From: Hyphomicrobium sp.
GTDB taxonomy: Bacteria; Pseudomonadota; Alphaproteobacteria; Rhizobiales; Hyphomicrobiaceae
Direction: 5' to 3'
Assembly (NCBI GenBank): GCA_016793445.1
Contig: JAEUME010000013.1
Span: forward strand, 1 to 64,000
DNA: 64,000 nucleotides
Part shown: positions 9,764 to 18,519 of the stretch, piece by piece
How the letters are laid out: the number at the start of each line of letters is the position of its first letter
Position numbering within the stretch: position 1 is the first letter of the stretch
The notes under the pieces: model-generated
Databases searched by the model: none
Told to the model about the DNA's origin: nothing
Seen by the model: only the letters and a program-made list of their open reading frames with translations
Position numbers and translations under genes: made by a program

Positions 9764-9777
9764 GCGTGGAAACCGAT

Positions 9778-9975
9778 ATGATGGTAACGGTCAACGGCAA
9801 AAGAGTTGAAACGTCGGCGCAAAGCCTGGAAGAGCTAATCGCCGAGCAGGCCTTATCGGACCAAAGAATTGCGACGGCGTTGAATGGTCAGTTCGTGGCG
9901 GCTGATGCGCGCGTGGGCACACGTCTGAAGGACGGTGATAAGGTCGAGATCGTATCGCCACGCCAGGGTGGCTGA
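9778..9975 (+). CDS. thiS: Sulfur carrier protein ThiS
   Basis: Small ubiquitin-like sulfur carrier whose C-terminal thiocarboxylate donates sulfur to the thiazole ring made by ThiG. The 65-residue product has the normal family length, the beta-grasp opening MVTVNGKRVE, the VxALNGxFV segment near residue 40 and, decisively, a C-terminal Gly-Gly. The frame is open upstream to 9706, but the tandem ATGs at 9778 and 9781 give the family-typical N-terminus. It is first in a thiS-thiG-thiE run, 36 bases ahead of thiG. ThiF and ThiC are not in the window and must be encoded elsewhere. Confidence 0.93.
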   Translation: MMVTVNGKRVETSAQSLEELIAEQALSDQRIATALNGQFVAADARVGTRLKDGDKVEIVSPRQGG

Positions 9976-10011
9976 GCTGAGCGGCAAGAGCAGATGCGAA
10001 AAGAGTGAGCG

Positions 10012-10827
10012 ATGAATCTTCGCGCGCAAGAAGGATCCAAGGCGGGCCCTCTGGCTCTGTACGGAACGCCCGTGGTGTCGCGCTTGTTCGTCGGCACCGC
10101 AGGGTATCCCTCGCCTCAGGTGTTGAGCGAGGCCGTCAAGGCATCGCAAGCCGAGATCGTCACGGTTTCCCTGCGCCGCGAGACCGCGGGTGGCCGCATG
10201 GGCGGGCAGTTTCTGGATCTCGTCAGTGCGCTCGGCGTCAAGCTCTTGCCCAATACCGCCGGCTGCCGCACGCCGCGAGATGCCATTGCCACTGCCGAGA
10301 TGGCGCGAGAGCTGTTTGGCACCGATTGGGTCAAGCTCGAAGTGATCGCCAACGATGACACGCTTCAACCTGACGTGTTCGGATTGGTGGAGGCTGCGAA
10401 AGCGTTGGTATCTAGCGGCTTCAAGGTGTTCCCTTATACGACCGAGGACTTGTCAGTGGCTGAGCGGCTGCTGGCAGCGGGGTGCCAGGTCATCATGCCG
10501 TGGGGTGCGCCGATCGGTACGGGGCGCGGTTTGGCCAACAAGCAGGCGCTGATGACGTTACGTGCGTATTTTCCTGGCGTTCCTCTTGTCGTTGATGCCG
10601 GCATTGGTGCACCCTCGCACGCAGCCGAGGCCATGGAACTCGGATACGACGCGGTGCTGCTGAACACGGCTATTGCAAAAGCCACCGACCCTGTCGGCAT
10701 GGCGCGGGCCTTCTCAATTGCTGTGAAGGCTGGAAGGATAGGTTATGAAGCCGGGTTGATGAACCCGCGTGACATGGCCGTGCCGTCAACGCCTGTCGCG
10801 GGTACGCCGTTTTTTGATATCGAATGA
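10012..10827 (+). CDS. thiG: Thiazole synthase ThiG
   Basis: Condenses 1-deoxy-D-xylulose 5-phosphate, dehydroglycine and sulfur from ThiS-thiocarboxylate into the thiazole phosphate precursor of thiamine. The 271-residue (beta/alpha)8 protein carries [10 protein letters not shown] near the N-terminus and the Schiff-base lysine in WVKLEVI at K108, followed by the [12 protein letters not shown] phosphate-binding loop and [12 protein letters not shown]. The deoxyxylulose phosphate substrate is supplied by Dxs, encoded at 44.5 kb in this window. The spacing to thiS and thiE is tight, which supports a single operon. Confidence 0.96.
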   Translation: MNLRAQEGSKAGPLALYGTPVVSRLFVGTAGYPSPQVLSEAVKASQAEIVTVSLRRETAGGRMGGQFLDLVSALGVKLLPNTAGCRTPRDAIATAEMARELFGTDWVKLEVIANDDTLQPDVFGLVEAAKALVSSGFKVFPYTTEDLSVAERLLAAGCQVIMPWGAPIGTGRGLANKQALMTLRAYFPGVPLVVDAGIGAPSHAAEAMELGYDAVLLNTAIAKATDPVGMARAFSIAVKAGRIGYEAGLMNPRDMAVPSTPVAGTPFFDIE

Positions 10828-10833
10828 GCATTC

Positions 10834-11454
10834 ATGCCTGAACTGTCCCGGGGATTGGATCCCTTCTACCCGATCGTGCCCGATTTTCAGTGGTTGATGC
10901 GCATTGTACCCCTCGGTGTAAAGACGGTGCAGCTCCGCCTCAAGGACGCCGCACCCAAAGAAATAAGCCGGGAAATTGCTGACAGCCTTGCTCTGACGCG
11001 CCGTCACGGCTGTCAGCTCATCGTCAATGACTATTGGCAGGCGGCAATCGAGGAAGGTGCCGACTACATCCATCTGGGACAGGAGGATTTGGCGGCGGCC
11101 GATCTTGCCGCAATCAAGAGGGCGGGCATGCGCCTTGGGGTCTCCACTCACGACGAGGCCGAGCTTGAGACCGCGCTCGCCGCCGAGCCTACCTATGTGG
11201 CCCTTGGGCCTATCTATGAAACGAAGCTCAAAGTGATGAAATGGGCGCCCCAAGGGCTGGAGCGCATCGCGCAATGGCGCCGCCGCATAGGGCGGCTGCC
11301 ACTGGTCGCCATCGGCGGAATCACGCCGGATCGGGCTACCGGGGTGATCGCCGCGGGTGCGACGTCGGTGGCGGTCATCACGGATTTTCTGACCCATCCC
11401 ACGCCGGAGCAGCGTGTGCGCACCTGGATCGCCTGGGCCAGGCCCTCGTATTGA
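10834..11454 (+). CDS. thiE: Thiamine phosphate synthase ThiE
   Basis: Couples hydroxymethylpyrimidine diphosphate with the thiazole phosphate to give thiamine phosphate. The 206-residue TIM-barrel protein shows VQLRLKD, LIVNDYW, HLGQEDL, LGVSTHDEAE, ALGPIYETK and a final VAIGGITPD phosphate-binding segment, all typical of the TMP synthase family. It begins only six bases after the thiG stop, so co-translation with thiG is likely. Transcription probably stops soon after, because the next gene starts about 130 bases later and is functionally unrelated. Confidence 0.94.
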   Translation: MPELSRGLDPFYPIVPDFQWLMRIVPLGVKTVQLRLKDAAPKEISREIADSLALTRRHGCQLIVNDYWQAAIEEGADYIHLGQEDLAAADLAAIKRAGMRLGVSTHDEAELETALAAEPTYVALGPIYETKLKVMKWAPQGLERIAQWRRRIGRLPLVAIGGITPDRATGVIAAGATSVAVITDFLTHPTPEQRVRTWIAWARPSY

Positions 11455-11584
11455 ACCGCAGGGCTCTCGCCCACCAAAAGACCGCGTGTTAACCATGTGC
11501 GGGCTGGCTGTTCGATTATGACAGCATGCTATGATTTCGCTGGAGCGCCCGCAGAAGTATTTTGGCGGACATGAGCGATACCCC

Positions 11585-12625
11585 ATGGCCTATCGACTGA
11601 ATCCAGGACGTGTCAAAGCCAAGGCGATACGCAGGATAGCGCGCGAGCAGGTGACGCGGGCTGTCACAGCGCTGTCGCAAAATCCCGTGCCGCCTGCCGG
11701 CGTGCACGAAGCGCGTAAGTGCGTCAAACGCCTTCGCTCGCTGTTGCGTCTGATGGAGCCATCATTGCGCGCCAAGGATTTCAGAGCCCGCAACAAAGCG
11801 CTTGGCCGATTAGGCGATCAACTGGCTGGCGCGCGCGAAGCCCACGTGATGCGCGAGACGGTTGCCAAGCTTGAAAGTCATTTCGGCACAGACGCGCAAG
11901 CCACCCTGGCGCCACTCAAGGGGATGTTTGGAGGTGATGTCGAAGGGCACGCTCCGGAACTCGCCGGCGAACGGGCCAAGCACATCATCGAGGCGTTTGC
12001 CAAGGAAGGCCGCAGGCTAGATAAGATCGACATCAAAGGCAGCGGCATTGCGTGTGTGCTGGCGGGATTGGAGAAGACCTACCGAACGGCGCGGAAAGCA
12101 TTCGCCCAAGCTTATGACAAGCCCGACGACGATCGCTTTCACGAGCTGCGCAAGGCGGTGCAATGGCACCAGCGGCACATGGTGCTTCTTTCGCGGGCCT
12201 GGCCGGAGTATTTCAGCGTTCGCATCGCCGCCTGCCGAGAGCTGGCGGAAGACCTGGGCGATGATCATGATCTTTCGGTTCTGATTGACATGGTGGAACG
12301 CCGTGGCGGCGAGACGGTCGATCAGGCCGCCGTCGCTGAACTTGCCCGTAACCGGCAGGCCGAACTGCGTGCCGCCGCCTTCGCCTTGACGCAGAGGCTC
12401 TTTGCCGAGAGGCCCGCAGCCTTCACATGGCGTATGGAGCGCTATTGGGCGGCGCCTCCCTTGTTGCCGGCAACATCAAGCCGCCCGGGCGCCAAAGCAG
12501 CGCATGCAAATCCGGAGCACGTCGAACCAGGACCTGTGGAGCGGCTGCAGGCCAAGGGGGCGCGTTCAGCCCCCAGGCTTGCGATAAACGCGCGCAAAGA
12601 GGATGGTTCTCAAACGCCGCCATGA
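11585..12625 (+). CDS. CHAD domain-containing protein
   Basis: The 346-residue product is an alpha-helical protein rich in Arg and Lys with the spaced histidines of the CHAD domain (for example VHEARKCVKRLR near residue 37 and RFHELRKAVQWHQRH near residue 180). CHAD proteins bind inorganic polyphosphate in other organisms; a role here is inferred only. The frame opens at 11531, but the ATG at 11585 gives the usual MxYRL opening. The C-terminal 60 residues are low in similarity to CHAD and rich in Ala, Pro and Arg. A TTAACCAT sequence, one half of a CtrA-type site, lies at 11489-11496 upstream. Confidence 0.8.
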   Translation: MAYRLNPGRVKAKAIRRIAREQVTRAVTALSQNPVPPAGVHEARKCVKRLRSLLRLMEPSLRAKDFRARNKALGRLGDQLAGAREAHVMRETVAKLESHFGTDAQATLAPLKGMFGGDVEGHAPELAGERAKHIIEAFAKEGRRLDKIDIKGSGIACVLAGLEKTYRTARKAFAQAYDKPDDDRFHELRKAVQWHQRHMVLLSRAWPEYFSVRIAACRELAEDLGDDHDLSVLIDMVERRGGETVDQAAVAELARNRQAELRAAAFALTQRLFAERPAAFTWRMERYWAAPPLLPATSSRPGAKAAHANPEHVEPGPVERLQAKGARSAPRLAINARKEDGSQTPP

Positions 12626-12672
12626 TCCGCTAAGGTCCGCTCGCCGTCATAAGAGATGGCGAGGAGACTTTG

Positions 12673-13737
12673 ATGAACGATACGACCCCGAGCAAACCAT
12701 TCCTGGAGGAGAGGCAGCACTGGCCGGCAGGTCATCCGCCGGTGAAATACGGCCGGCTTGGCGTGCTGCTGCTCAATCTCGGTACGCCGGATGCGACCAG
12801 CTATTGGCCGATGCGCCGCTATCTCAAGCAGTTCCTGTCCGATCCCCGTGTGATCGAGGAGCCGCGCTGGAAGTGGTGGCCGATCCTGAACCTCATCATC
12901 TTGACGGTGCGTCCCTCGCGCAAGGGCAAGGACTACGCGTCGATCTGGAACAACGAAAAGGACGAAGGTCCGCTCAAGACCATTACTCGCAGCCAGGCCG
13001 AGCAGCTTGCCGCGCGGCTTTCCGCGCATCCCAATGTCGTCGTCGATTGGGCCATGCGCTATGCCAACCCCTCCACGGAGAGCCGCATCAATGCGTTGAT
13101 GGCTCAGGGTTGCGATCGCATTCTTCTGGTTCCGCTCTATCCCCAATATGCCGCCGCCACCACCGCGACGGCGGCGGACGATGCGTTTCGCGCACTGATC
13201 AAGATGCGCTGGCAGCCGGCTGTGCGCGTTGCGCCGTCCTATCATGATGATCCCGCCTATATCGATGCCCTCGCGCGCTCGATGCGCGCGGGTCTTGCAA
13301 AGCTCGATTTCGAGCCGGAGAAAATCATCGCAACCTTCCATGGCATGCCGCAGAAATATCATGCCGCAGGAGATCCCTATCATTGCCAATGCCAGAAGAC
13401 CTCGCGTCTGCTGCGCGAGAAACTTGGAATTGAAAAGGAGCGCTGGCTGACGACGTTTCAATCCCGTTTCGGGAACGATCCCTGGTTGCAGCCGTATACG
13501 GATGAAACGGTTCAGGCGCTTGCCAAATCAGGCGTGAAGAAGCTTGTGCTTGTCGCGCCGGGATTTTCGGCAGATTGCCTCGAAACGCTCGAGGAGCTGG
13601 ATGTAGAGAACCGGCATTATTTCGAAGGAAACGGGGGCGAGAAATTTGCCTACATACCGGCGCTCAATGACACCCCCGAGGGAGTGGACGTCATTGAAGC
13701 GGTGGTGCGCCGCGAGCTGATGGGCTGGCTCGACTGA
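12673..13737 (+). CDS. hemH: Ferrochelatase HemH
   Basis: Inserts ferrous iron into protoporphyrin IX in the last step of protoheme synthesis, at the inner face of the membrane. The 354-residue protein has GVLLLNLGTPD near the N-terminus, MRRYLKQFLSDPRVIE near residue 48, the catalytic histidine in FHGMPQKY at H223, and the C-terminal TFQSRFG and PGFSADCLETLEE motifs. A GAGGAGA ribosome binding site at 12661-12667 precedes the ATG at 12673. Its product heme feeds the heme A synthase encoded at 46.8 kb. Confidence 0.96.
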   Translation: MNDTTPSKPFLEERQHWPAGHPPVKYGRLGVLLLNLGTPDATSYWPMRRYLKQFLSDPRVIEEPRWKWWPILNLIILTVRPSRKGKDYASIWNNEKDEGPLKTITRSQAEQLAARLSAHPNVVVDWAMRYANPSTESRINALMAQGCDRILLVPLYPQYAAATTATAADDAFRALIKMRWQPAVRVAPSYHDDPAYIDALARSMRAGLAKLDFEPEKIIATFHGMPQKYHAAGDPYHCQCQKTSRLLREKLGIEKERWLTTFQSRFGNDPWLQPYTDETVQALAKSGVKKLVLVAPGFSADCLETLEELDVENRHYFEGNGGEKFAYIPALNDTPEGVDVIEAVVRRELMGWLD

Positions 13738-13963
13738 ATCGGGAAATGGCAATTGGGGCGGCCCCGCCCGGATATAGCGAGCTATAATATTTCCGCTCTA
13801 TTGCCCACGATTGGGCTTTGCGCGAGCGATTTTCCGTAATTGTGCCATTTTATATCTGATTTTGATGTTCTGTTTACAAAGTTTTACCGATTCGGCCTTC
13901 AAAAGACGATTTGCAAAACTATTTGTTGGTTTGAAGGATCGGCCCCATCGGGAGGAAAATACC

Positions 13964-14986
13964 ATGGACGGCATTTTCGGCGGTTTTGAGGTCTTCGGCC
14001 TTGCGCTTCTTGCGCTGGTGGTCTGGGTGCTGTGGTCGACCATCAAGATTGTGCCTCAGGGCTACAACTACACGGTCGAGAACCTGGGGCGTTATACTCG
14101 CACGCTGAGCCCAGGCATGCACATCCTCATTCCCGTACTGGAGCGCGTCGCCCATCAGATGAACATGAAAGAGCAGGTCATGGACATCCCAAGCCAGGAT
14201 GTCATTACCCGCGACAACGCCATGGTCCGCGTCGACGGCGTCGCCTTCTTCCAGATCCTCAATGCCGCCAAATCTGCTTACGAAGTCGATGCGCTCGAGC
14301 ATTCGATCATCAATTTGACCATGACCAACATCCGTACCGTCATGGGCTCCATGGACCTGGACGAGTTGCTGTCCAACCGCGACCAGATCAACGCCCGTCT
14401 GCTGCATGTCGTTGACGCGGCGACCGAAGCCTGGGGCGTTAAGGTGACGCGTATCGAGATCAAGGACATTGCGCCGCCGCGCGACCTGATCGACAGCATG
14501 GCCCGCCAGATGAAGGCCGAGCGCGAAAAGCGCGCGCAGATCCTGGAATCGGAAGGTCTGCGCCAGGCTGCGATCCTCAAGGCGGAAGGTGAAAAGCAGG
14601 CGTCGATCCTGTCGGCGGAGGGCGACAAGCAGGCTGTGGTGCTCGAAGCAGAGGGCCGCCGCGAAGCCGCCTTTCGCGATGCCGAGGCGCGTGAGCGTGC
14701 CGCCGAAGCCGAAGCCAAGGCCACCGCAATGGTCTCCCAGGCCATCGCAGAAGGCAACGTGCAGGCGATCAACTACTTCGTCGCCAATAATTACGTCAAA
14801 GCGCTGGAGCGGCTGGCGGCGGCACCCAACCAGAAGGTCATCATGATGCCGCTGGAGGCCTCCTCTCTGATCGGCTCGCTGGCGGGTCTTGCGCAGATCA
14901 CGGGCGAGGCGTTTGGTGGGCCAAGCGATGGCGGGCCCACGCGTCCCGCACCTAAAAGGCCGCGCCCCAGCGTGCCCTCCGCGTGA
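13964..14986 (+). CDS. SPFH/stomatin-like membrane protein (QmcA/paraslipin type)
   Basis: Membrane-anchored scaffold of the SPFH (band 7) family. The 340-residue protein has one N-terminal hydrophobic helix (about residues 8-25), an SPFH domain from about 27 to 190, and a long charged helical region (about 190-290) with repeated EGxxQAxIL/EGDKQAVV units, as in QmcA and stomatin-like protein 2. GGAGGAAA at 13951 sets the ATG at 13964; the upstream in-frame start at 13811 has none. A NfeD-family gene follows by 53 bases, and this SPFH-NfeD pairing is a classic conserved operon in bacteria. The exact role in membrane microdomains or protease regulation is not shown by sequence. Confidence 0.92.
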   Translation: MDGIFGGFEVFGLALLALVVWVLWSTIKIVPQGYNYTVENLGRYTRTLSPGMHILIPVLERVAHQMNMKEQVMDIPSQDVITRDNAMVRVDGVAFFQILNAAKSAYEVDALEHSIINLTMTNIRTVMGSMDLDELLSNRDQINARLLHVVDAATEAWGVKVTRIEIKDIAPPRDLIDSMARQMKAEREKRAQILESEGLRQAAILKAEGEKQASILSAEGDKQAVVLEAEGRREAAFRDAEARERAAEAEAKATAMVSQAIAEGNVQAINYFVANNYVKALERLAAAPNQKVIMMPLEASSLIGSLAGLAQITGEAFGGPSDGGPTRPAPKRPRPSVPSA

Positions 14987-15039
14987 GAAGATCGAGACGC
15001 CACGTGACTGACAGTATGGATTTAACCCGAGGGTAGCTC

Positions 15040-15495
15040 ATGCAGTTCGTTTCGAACCTCATCACGCAGTTCGGAGCCTGGCTGTGGTTTGCGCTGGCAT
15101 CGCTTTTGATTGTGCTGGAAACGCTTGTGCCTGGCGTTCACTTTCTGTGGTTCGGCATGGCGGCGGGTGTGGTTGGCGTGCTGGCTCTGGCCGTGCCGAT
15201 CAGTTGGCCCTGGCAGATCATCGCGTTCGCGCTGATCTCGGTTGCAAGCGTGTTCTGGGTGCGCCGCTATGCGCGCGCCGACGCCGCCAGCTCTGATGAG
15301 CCCGAGCTCAATGTCCGTGCGGCGCAGTATATCGGGCGCAATGTCGAGGTGGTGGACGCCATCCGTAACGGCCGCGGCAAGGTACGCATCGGCGATACCG
15401 TGTGGGCGGCGGAGGGCGGGGACACGCCTCAAGGCACGGAAGTGCGCGTGACCGGCGTCAATGGAACGGTTCTCGTCGTCGGTCCGCTGCCGTGA
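15040..15495 (+). CDS. NfeD-family membrane protein
   Basis: Short NfeD protein (151 residues) of the kind encoded next to SPFH genes. It has two or three N-terminal hydrophobic segments (about residues 12-30, 35-52 and 55-73) and a C-terminal soluble OB-fold (about 90-150) with the NGRGKVRIGDTVWAA segment typical of the family. It lacks the ClpP-like protease domain of long NfeD proteins. It presumably pairs with the SPFH protein upstream. Its stop codon is seven bases from the stop of the convergent isomerase gene, leaving no room for a conventional terminator. Confidence 0.9.
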   Translation: MQFVSNLITQFGAWLWFALASLLIVLETLVPGVHFLWFGMAAGVVGVLALAVPISWPWQIIAFALISVASVFWVRRYARADAASSDEPELNVRAAQYIGRNVEVVDAIRNGRGKVRIGDTVWAAEGGDTPQGTEVRVTGVNGTVLVVGPLP

Positions 15496-15502
15496 TTCGT
15501 AG

Positions 15503-16534
15503 CTAAACCACGCCTGCGCGCAGCAGATCGTGAACATGGATGATGCCCACGGGCTTGCCCTTGTCGACGACGAACAGCGAGGTGATGCTGGATGCGTTCA
15601 TGAACTCGAGCGCGGCCGAGGCCAGCATGTTCGGCGCCACGGACTTGGGCTTGCGGGTCATGATATCACCCGTCCTGGCCTTGCGCATATCGGTGTCGAT
15701 GTGACGGCGCAAGTCGCCGTCGGTAATGACCCCGACCAGGCGCCCCTTGCCATCCACAATGCCCAGGCAGCCGAAACTCTTGGCCGTCATTGTCAGAACC
15801 GCACTGGACATCAGTTCGCCCGGTCCCGTCAGCGGCAGCTTATCGGCTTTGTGCATAATGTCGCTGACGTGCTTGAGGTTGGCGCCTAGCGACCCGCCGG
15901 GATGGAAAATCTTGAAATCGTGGGCCGTAAAGCCCTTTGCCTCAAGCAGCGCGATGGCAAGGCAATCGCCGAGGGCAAGCTGCATGGTCGTCGAGGTCGT
16001 CGGTGCAAGCCCGTGCGGGCAGGCCTCCTTGGCCCGCGGCAGCTCCAGGACCACGTCGGACTGAGCGCCGAGCGCGGAATCAGAGCGCGAGGTGATCGAG
16101 ACGAGCGGGACGGCGAAGCGGCGCGAATACGTGATCAGCGGCTTCAACTCGACCGTCTCCCCCGACCAGGATAGGGCGAGAATCAAGTCCTGTGGCGTAA
16201 TCATGCCGAGATCCCCGTGCGAGGCTTCGCTCGGATGCACGAAAAAGGCGGGCGTGCCGGTCGAGGCGAACGTGGCCGCGATTTTCTGGCCAACGTGCCC
16301 GCTCTTGCCGATGCCGGTGACGATAACGCGACCCTTCACGCCCACGAGGCGGTTCACCGCATCGGCGAAGGCGGCGGCCATCGTGCCGGTCAGCTCCTGA
16401 CCGAGCTGGGTCAGTCCTTCGTTTTCCAGCGCCAGCGTGCGCAACGCCGAGACGACGGCCGCACCCAACGCAGGCTTGGCCCGCTTTGCCGGCGGGCGGG
16501 CCTTGGACCGTGGCGGGGTGAGGGCTTTCTGCAT
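15503..16534 (-). CDS. kdsD: Arabinose-5-phosphate isomerase (KpsF/GutQ family)
   Basis: Interconverts D-ribulose 5-phosphate and D-arabinose 5-phosphate, the first committed step to Kdo for lipopolysaccharide. The 343-residue protein has an SIS sugar-isomerase domain (about 55-190; VTGIGKSGHVGQKIAAT and HPSEASHGDLGMI) and two C-terminal CBS domains (about 225-340; ITDGDLRRHI, HVHDLLRAG). This is the KdsD/KpsF layout. The ATG at 16534 was chosen, since the 29 residues before it in frame do not resemble the family. The Arg/Lys/Pro-rich first 20 residues are not conserved. Confidence 0.93.
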   Translation of the reverse strand: MQKALTPPRSKARPPAKRAKPALGAAVVSALRTLALENEGLTQLGQELTGTMAAAFADAVNRLVGVKGRVIVTGIGKSGHVGQKIAATFASTGTPAFFVHPSEASHGDLGMITPQDLILALSWSGETVELKPLITYSRRFAVPLVSITSRSDSALGAQSDVVLELPRAKEACPHGLAPTTSTTMQLALGDCLAIALLEAKGFTAHDFKIFHPGGSLGANLKHVSDIMHKADKLPLTGPGELMSSAVLTMTAKSFGCLGIVDGKGRLVGVITDGDLRRHIDTDMRKARTGDIMTRKPKSVAPNMLASAALEFMNASSITSLFVVDKGKPVGIIHVHDLLRAGVV

Positions 16535-16662
16535 GATCGACAACCGCTCTCGTTGGAAAATTGCGGACCGGGCGGCGTGCGCCAGCAAAAGGAATCCATC
16601 AGTTGCGGACGTGTCTAGCAAAGCCAGGCCGCACTTGCCACCGGCGGGGCAGCTTAATCCCC

Positions 16663-16678
16663 TTAAGTCAGCATTAAC
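16663..16678 (+). promoter_or_regulatory. CtrA-type binding box, TTAA-N7-TTAAC
   Basis: TTAA at 16663-16666 and TTAAC at 16674-16678 are separated by exactly seven bases, matching the full consensus of the alphaproteobacterial cell-cycle regulator CtrA. It lies about 75 bases upstream of the beta-barrel gene start at 16752, in the intergenic space shared with kdsD. The match is by eye; chance occurrence is possible in isolation, but its position is right for promoter control. Confidence 0.5.
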
Positions 16679-16751
16679 CCGGCTTTCCTAGTGTCGGCAG
16701 GTCGTGTCGGTCGCGTTTGCGTTACGGATTTTTCGTGAGGACGCAAGGGCG

Positions 16752-18413
16752 ATGGGGCGCCGGCGATTTGCCTGGTTCATTTTGGGTTTTGCGGCCGCCA
16801 GCCTCCTTGGAGCGCTGTTTGGGCCCGTGGCTGCGCGCGCGCAGGAAAAAACCTTGCCGCTGCGTGAAACCTATCCTAGCGGCCCCTCCCTTCCGAGCAA
16901 TGGACGGCAGGCGCCGGCCGACCTCGACGACGCCTACGCCGCACCCGGCGTGCCCCCGCCTATTCCCAGTGATGATCCCGCGGAGGTCCCGGAGGAAAAC
17001 GATGGGCTTGATCCCGCGCCGGGCGTTGGCCAGAGGGCCGTCGTCGAAGACGGCGATCCCAATTTTCCAGCAGATCCCGCGCAGCTGCGCGATGGCATTG
17101 TCGACACCGAAGAGACGGCCGCGCCTGAGGATGGGACGGATCCGTCCGTCGTCGATACGCGCGATCCCGAGGACATCGCAATCTTTGAAAACCCGCCCGC
17201 CGGCTACGATCCGCTCCTGTTTCAGATCGAGGACGTCGATCCCATCCGTGACAACCGGACCGTGCGCCATTTGGCGAGCCTGGACCCTTATGACCCCATC
17301 GGTATCCAGGTTGGAAGCTTTGTGCTGTTTCCGGAGGCGGAGTTTGGCACTTCCTACTACTCAAACGTCTTTCGCGCTCCTCATGCGGTGTCTGATTGGG
17401 CGCTCGATGTTCTGCCGGCATTTCGCTTCGTCTCCAATTGGGACCGTCATGCGCTGGAATTTCGCGCTGCGGGCGATCTGAGCTTTTATTCTCAGTACGA
17501 CTCGGAAGACGACCGGGGTTACTTCTTTGAAACCCGCGGACGTCTCGATTTCACGCGCCGCACGAACTTCCAAGCCGTCATAAGCCACGAGCGCAGCCAG
17601 GAGAGCCGGTCCGCACTCGATGCCTTAAGCGTCGGATCGCGCGCCGACCAGACCACCGAACGGGGAGAAGCGGCACTGAACCATCGCTTCAACCGGCTTT
17701 CGCTGCAGTTTCGCGGCTCTGTCGCCGATTACACATTCGGCGATGTGGAGAATGCGGGCCAGACGTTCTCGAACGCCGACCGCGACTATACCGCGACAGA
17801 GGAAACCGCGCGCGTATCCTGGGAGTTCAAGCCGACGCTCGCGGCGTTTACGGAAGTCGCCGTCAATCAGCGCAACTACGACCAGCCCGCGCAGACGGAT
17901 CTTATCAACCGGTCTTCCGACGGCCAGCGCTACAGACTGGGGCTATCGTTCGGCAATACGGGCCGCATTCTGCGCGGCGAGGTTTCGCTGGGATATGGTG
18001 TGCAAACGCCCGAGGACAGCCGCCTGAAGCCACTCGACGGGCTCATCATCGACGCCAACGCCACGTGGCGCGTCACCGAGCTTAGCTCGCTGATGTTTCT
18101 TGCGCGCTCGGACGTGTCGGAAACGACGACAGTGGATGTCGGCGGAGCTTTCTATCGCTATCTTGGGCTTGAGGCGCGTCACGCCTTCCGCACCGATTTG
18201 ATAGGCTCGGCGGGCTTATCCTACACCACCCAGGACTCCCAGGACGGGATTATCTACGATCGCGAGGTCCGTGCCACGCTGGGCACGGAATACTTCCTCA
18301 ATCGCGAGACCGTTCTCTTCGGCAAGTACGCGCATACCAAGCTCAACGCTGTCGGAACCGACAGCGACTACAACGCTGACGAAGTCCACATCGGCATGAA
18401 GATCCGCCGCTAG
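16752..18413 (+). CDS. Outer-membrane beta-barrel protein
   Basis: The 553-residue product has a signal peptide (about residues 1-30, ending ARAQE), an acidic Pro-rich linker (about 35-165), and a C-terminal half (about 185-553) made of alternating amphipathic strands with many aromatic ends, closing with HIGMKIRR. This fits the putative beta-barrel porin family that often accompanies polysaccharide genes in Hyphomicrobiales. The ATG at 16752 starts a proper signal sequence, so it is preferred over the upstream GTG at 16704. A CtrA-type box lies upstream, and galU and galE lie downstream. The substrate is unknown; a structural or export role is possible. Confidence 0.75.
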   Translation: MGRRRFAWFILGFAAASLLGALFGPVAARAQEKTLPLRETYPSGPSLPSNGRQAPADLDDAYAAPGVPPPIPSDDPAEVPEENDGLDPAPGVGQRAVVEDGDPNFPADPAQLRDGIVDTEETAAPEDGTDPSVVDTRDPEDIAIFENPPAGYDPLLFQIEDVDPIRDNRTVRHLASLDPYDPIGIQVGSFVLFPEAEFGTSYYSNVFRAPHAVSDWALDVLPAFRFVSNWDRHALEFRAAGDLSFYSQYDSEDDRGYFFETRGRLDFTRRTNFQAVISHERSQESRSALDALSVGSRADQTTERGEAALNHRFNRLSLQFRGSVADYTFGDVENAGQTFSNADRDYTATEETARVSWEFKPTLAAFTEVAVNQRNYDQPAQTDLINRSSDGQRYRLGLSFGNTGRILRGEVSLGYGVQTPEDSRLKPLDGLIIDANATWRVTELSSLMFLARSDVSETTTVDVGGAFYRYLGLEARHAFRTDLIGSAGLSYTTQDSQDGIIYDREVRATLGTEYFLNRETVLFGKYAHTKLNAVGTDSDYNADEVHIGMKIRR

Positions 18414-18451
18414 AGCCGTTCCGTTTTTGATGAAATCGCGGAACGGCTCTA
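18411..18451. repeat. 13-base perfect inverted repeat overlapping the beta-barrel gene stop codon
   Basis: TAGAGCCGTTCCG at 18411-18423 is the exact reverse complement of 18439-18451, with a 15-base loop. The first TAG is the stop codon of the upstream gene. A T-rich run follows. Such AGAGCCGTTCCG palindromes recur in Hyphomicrobiales genomes, so this is probably a dispersed repeat that may also act as a terminator. Confidence 0.6.
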
Positions 18452-18465
18452 GGCTTTTGTTTTGT

Positions 18466-18510
18466 CGTGCTTCTTATCGGAAAACCGGGCCCCACTTTTC
18501 CGGAAGCACG
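18466..18510. repeat. Second palindromic repeat unit next to the galU 3' end
   Basis: CGTGCTTC at 18466-18473 pairs with GAAGCACG at 18503-18510, and an inner GGAAAA/TTTTCC stem flanks ACCGGGCCCCAC. The layout GGAAAACCGG...CACTTTTCCGG is a familiar rhizobial intergenic palindrome. It ends ten bases before the galU stop on the other strand and could terminate galU transcription. Confidence 0.55.
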
Positions 18511-18519
18511 CTAACGTGC

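Noticed and set aside
9552..9777. Possible TPP riboswitch ahead of thiS
   Set aside because: The conserved core sequences of the TPP aptamer (such as CTGAGA and the GAACCTGAT-like segment) could not be found on the plus strand.
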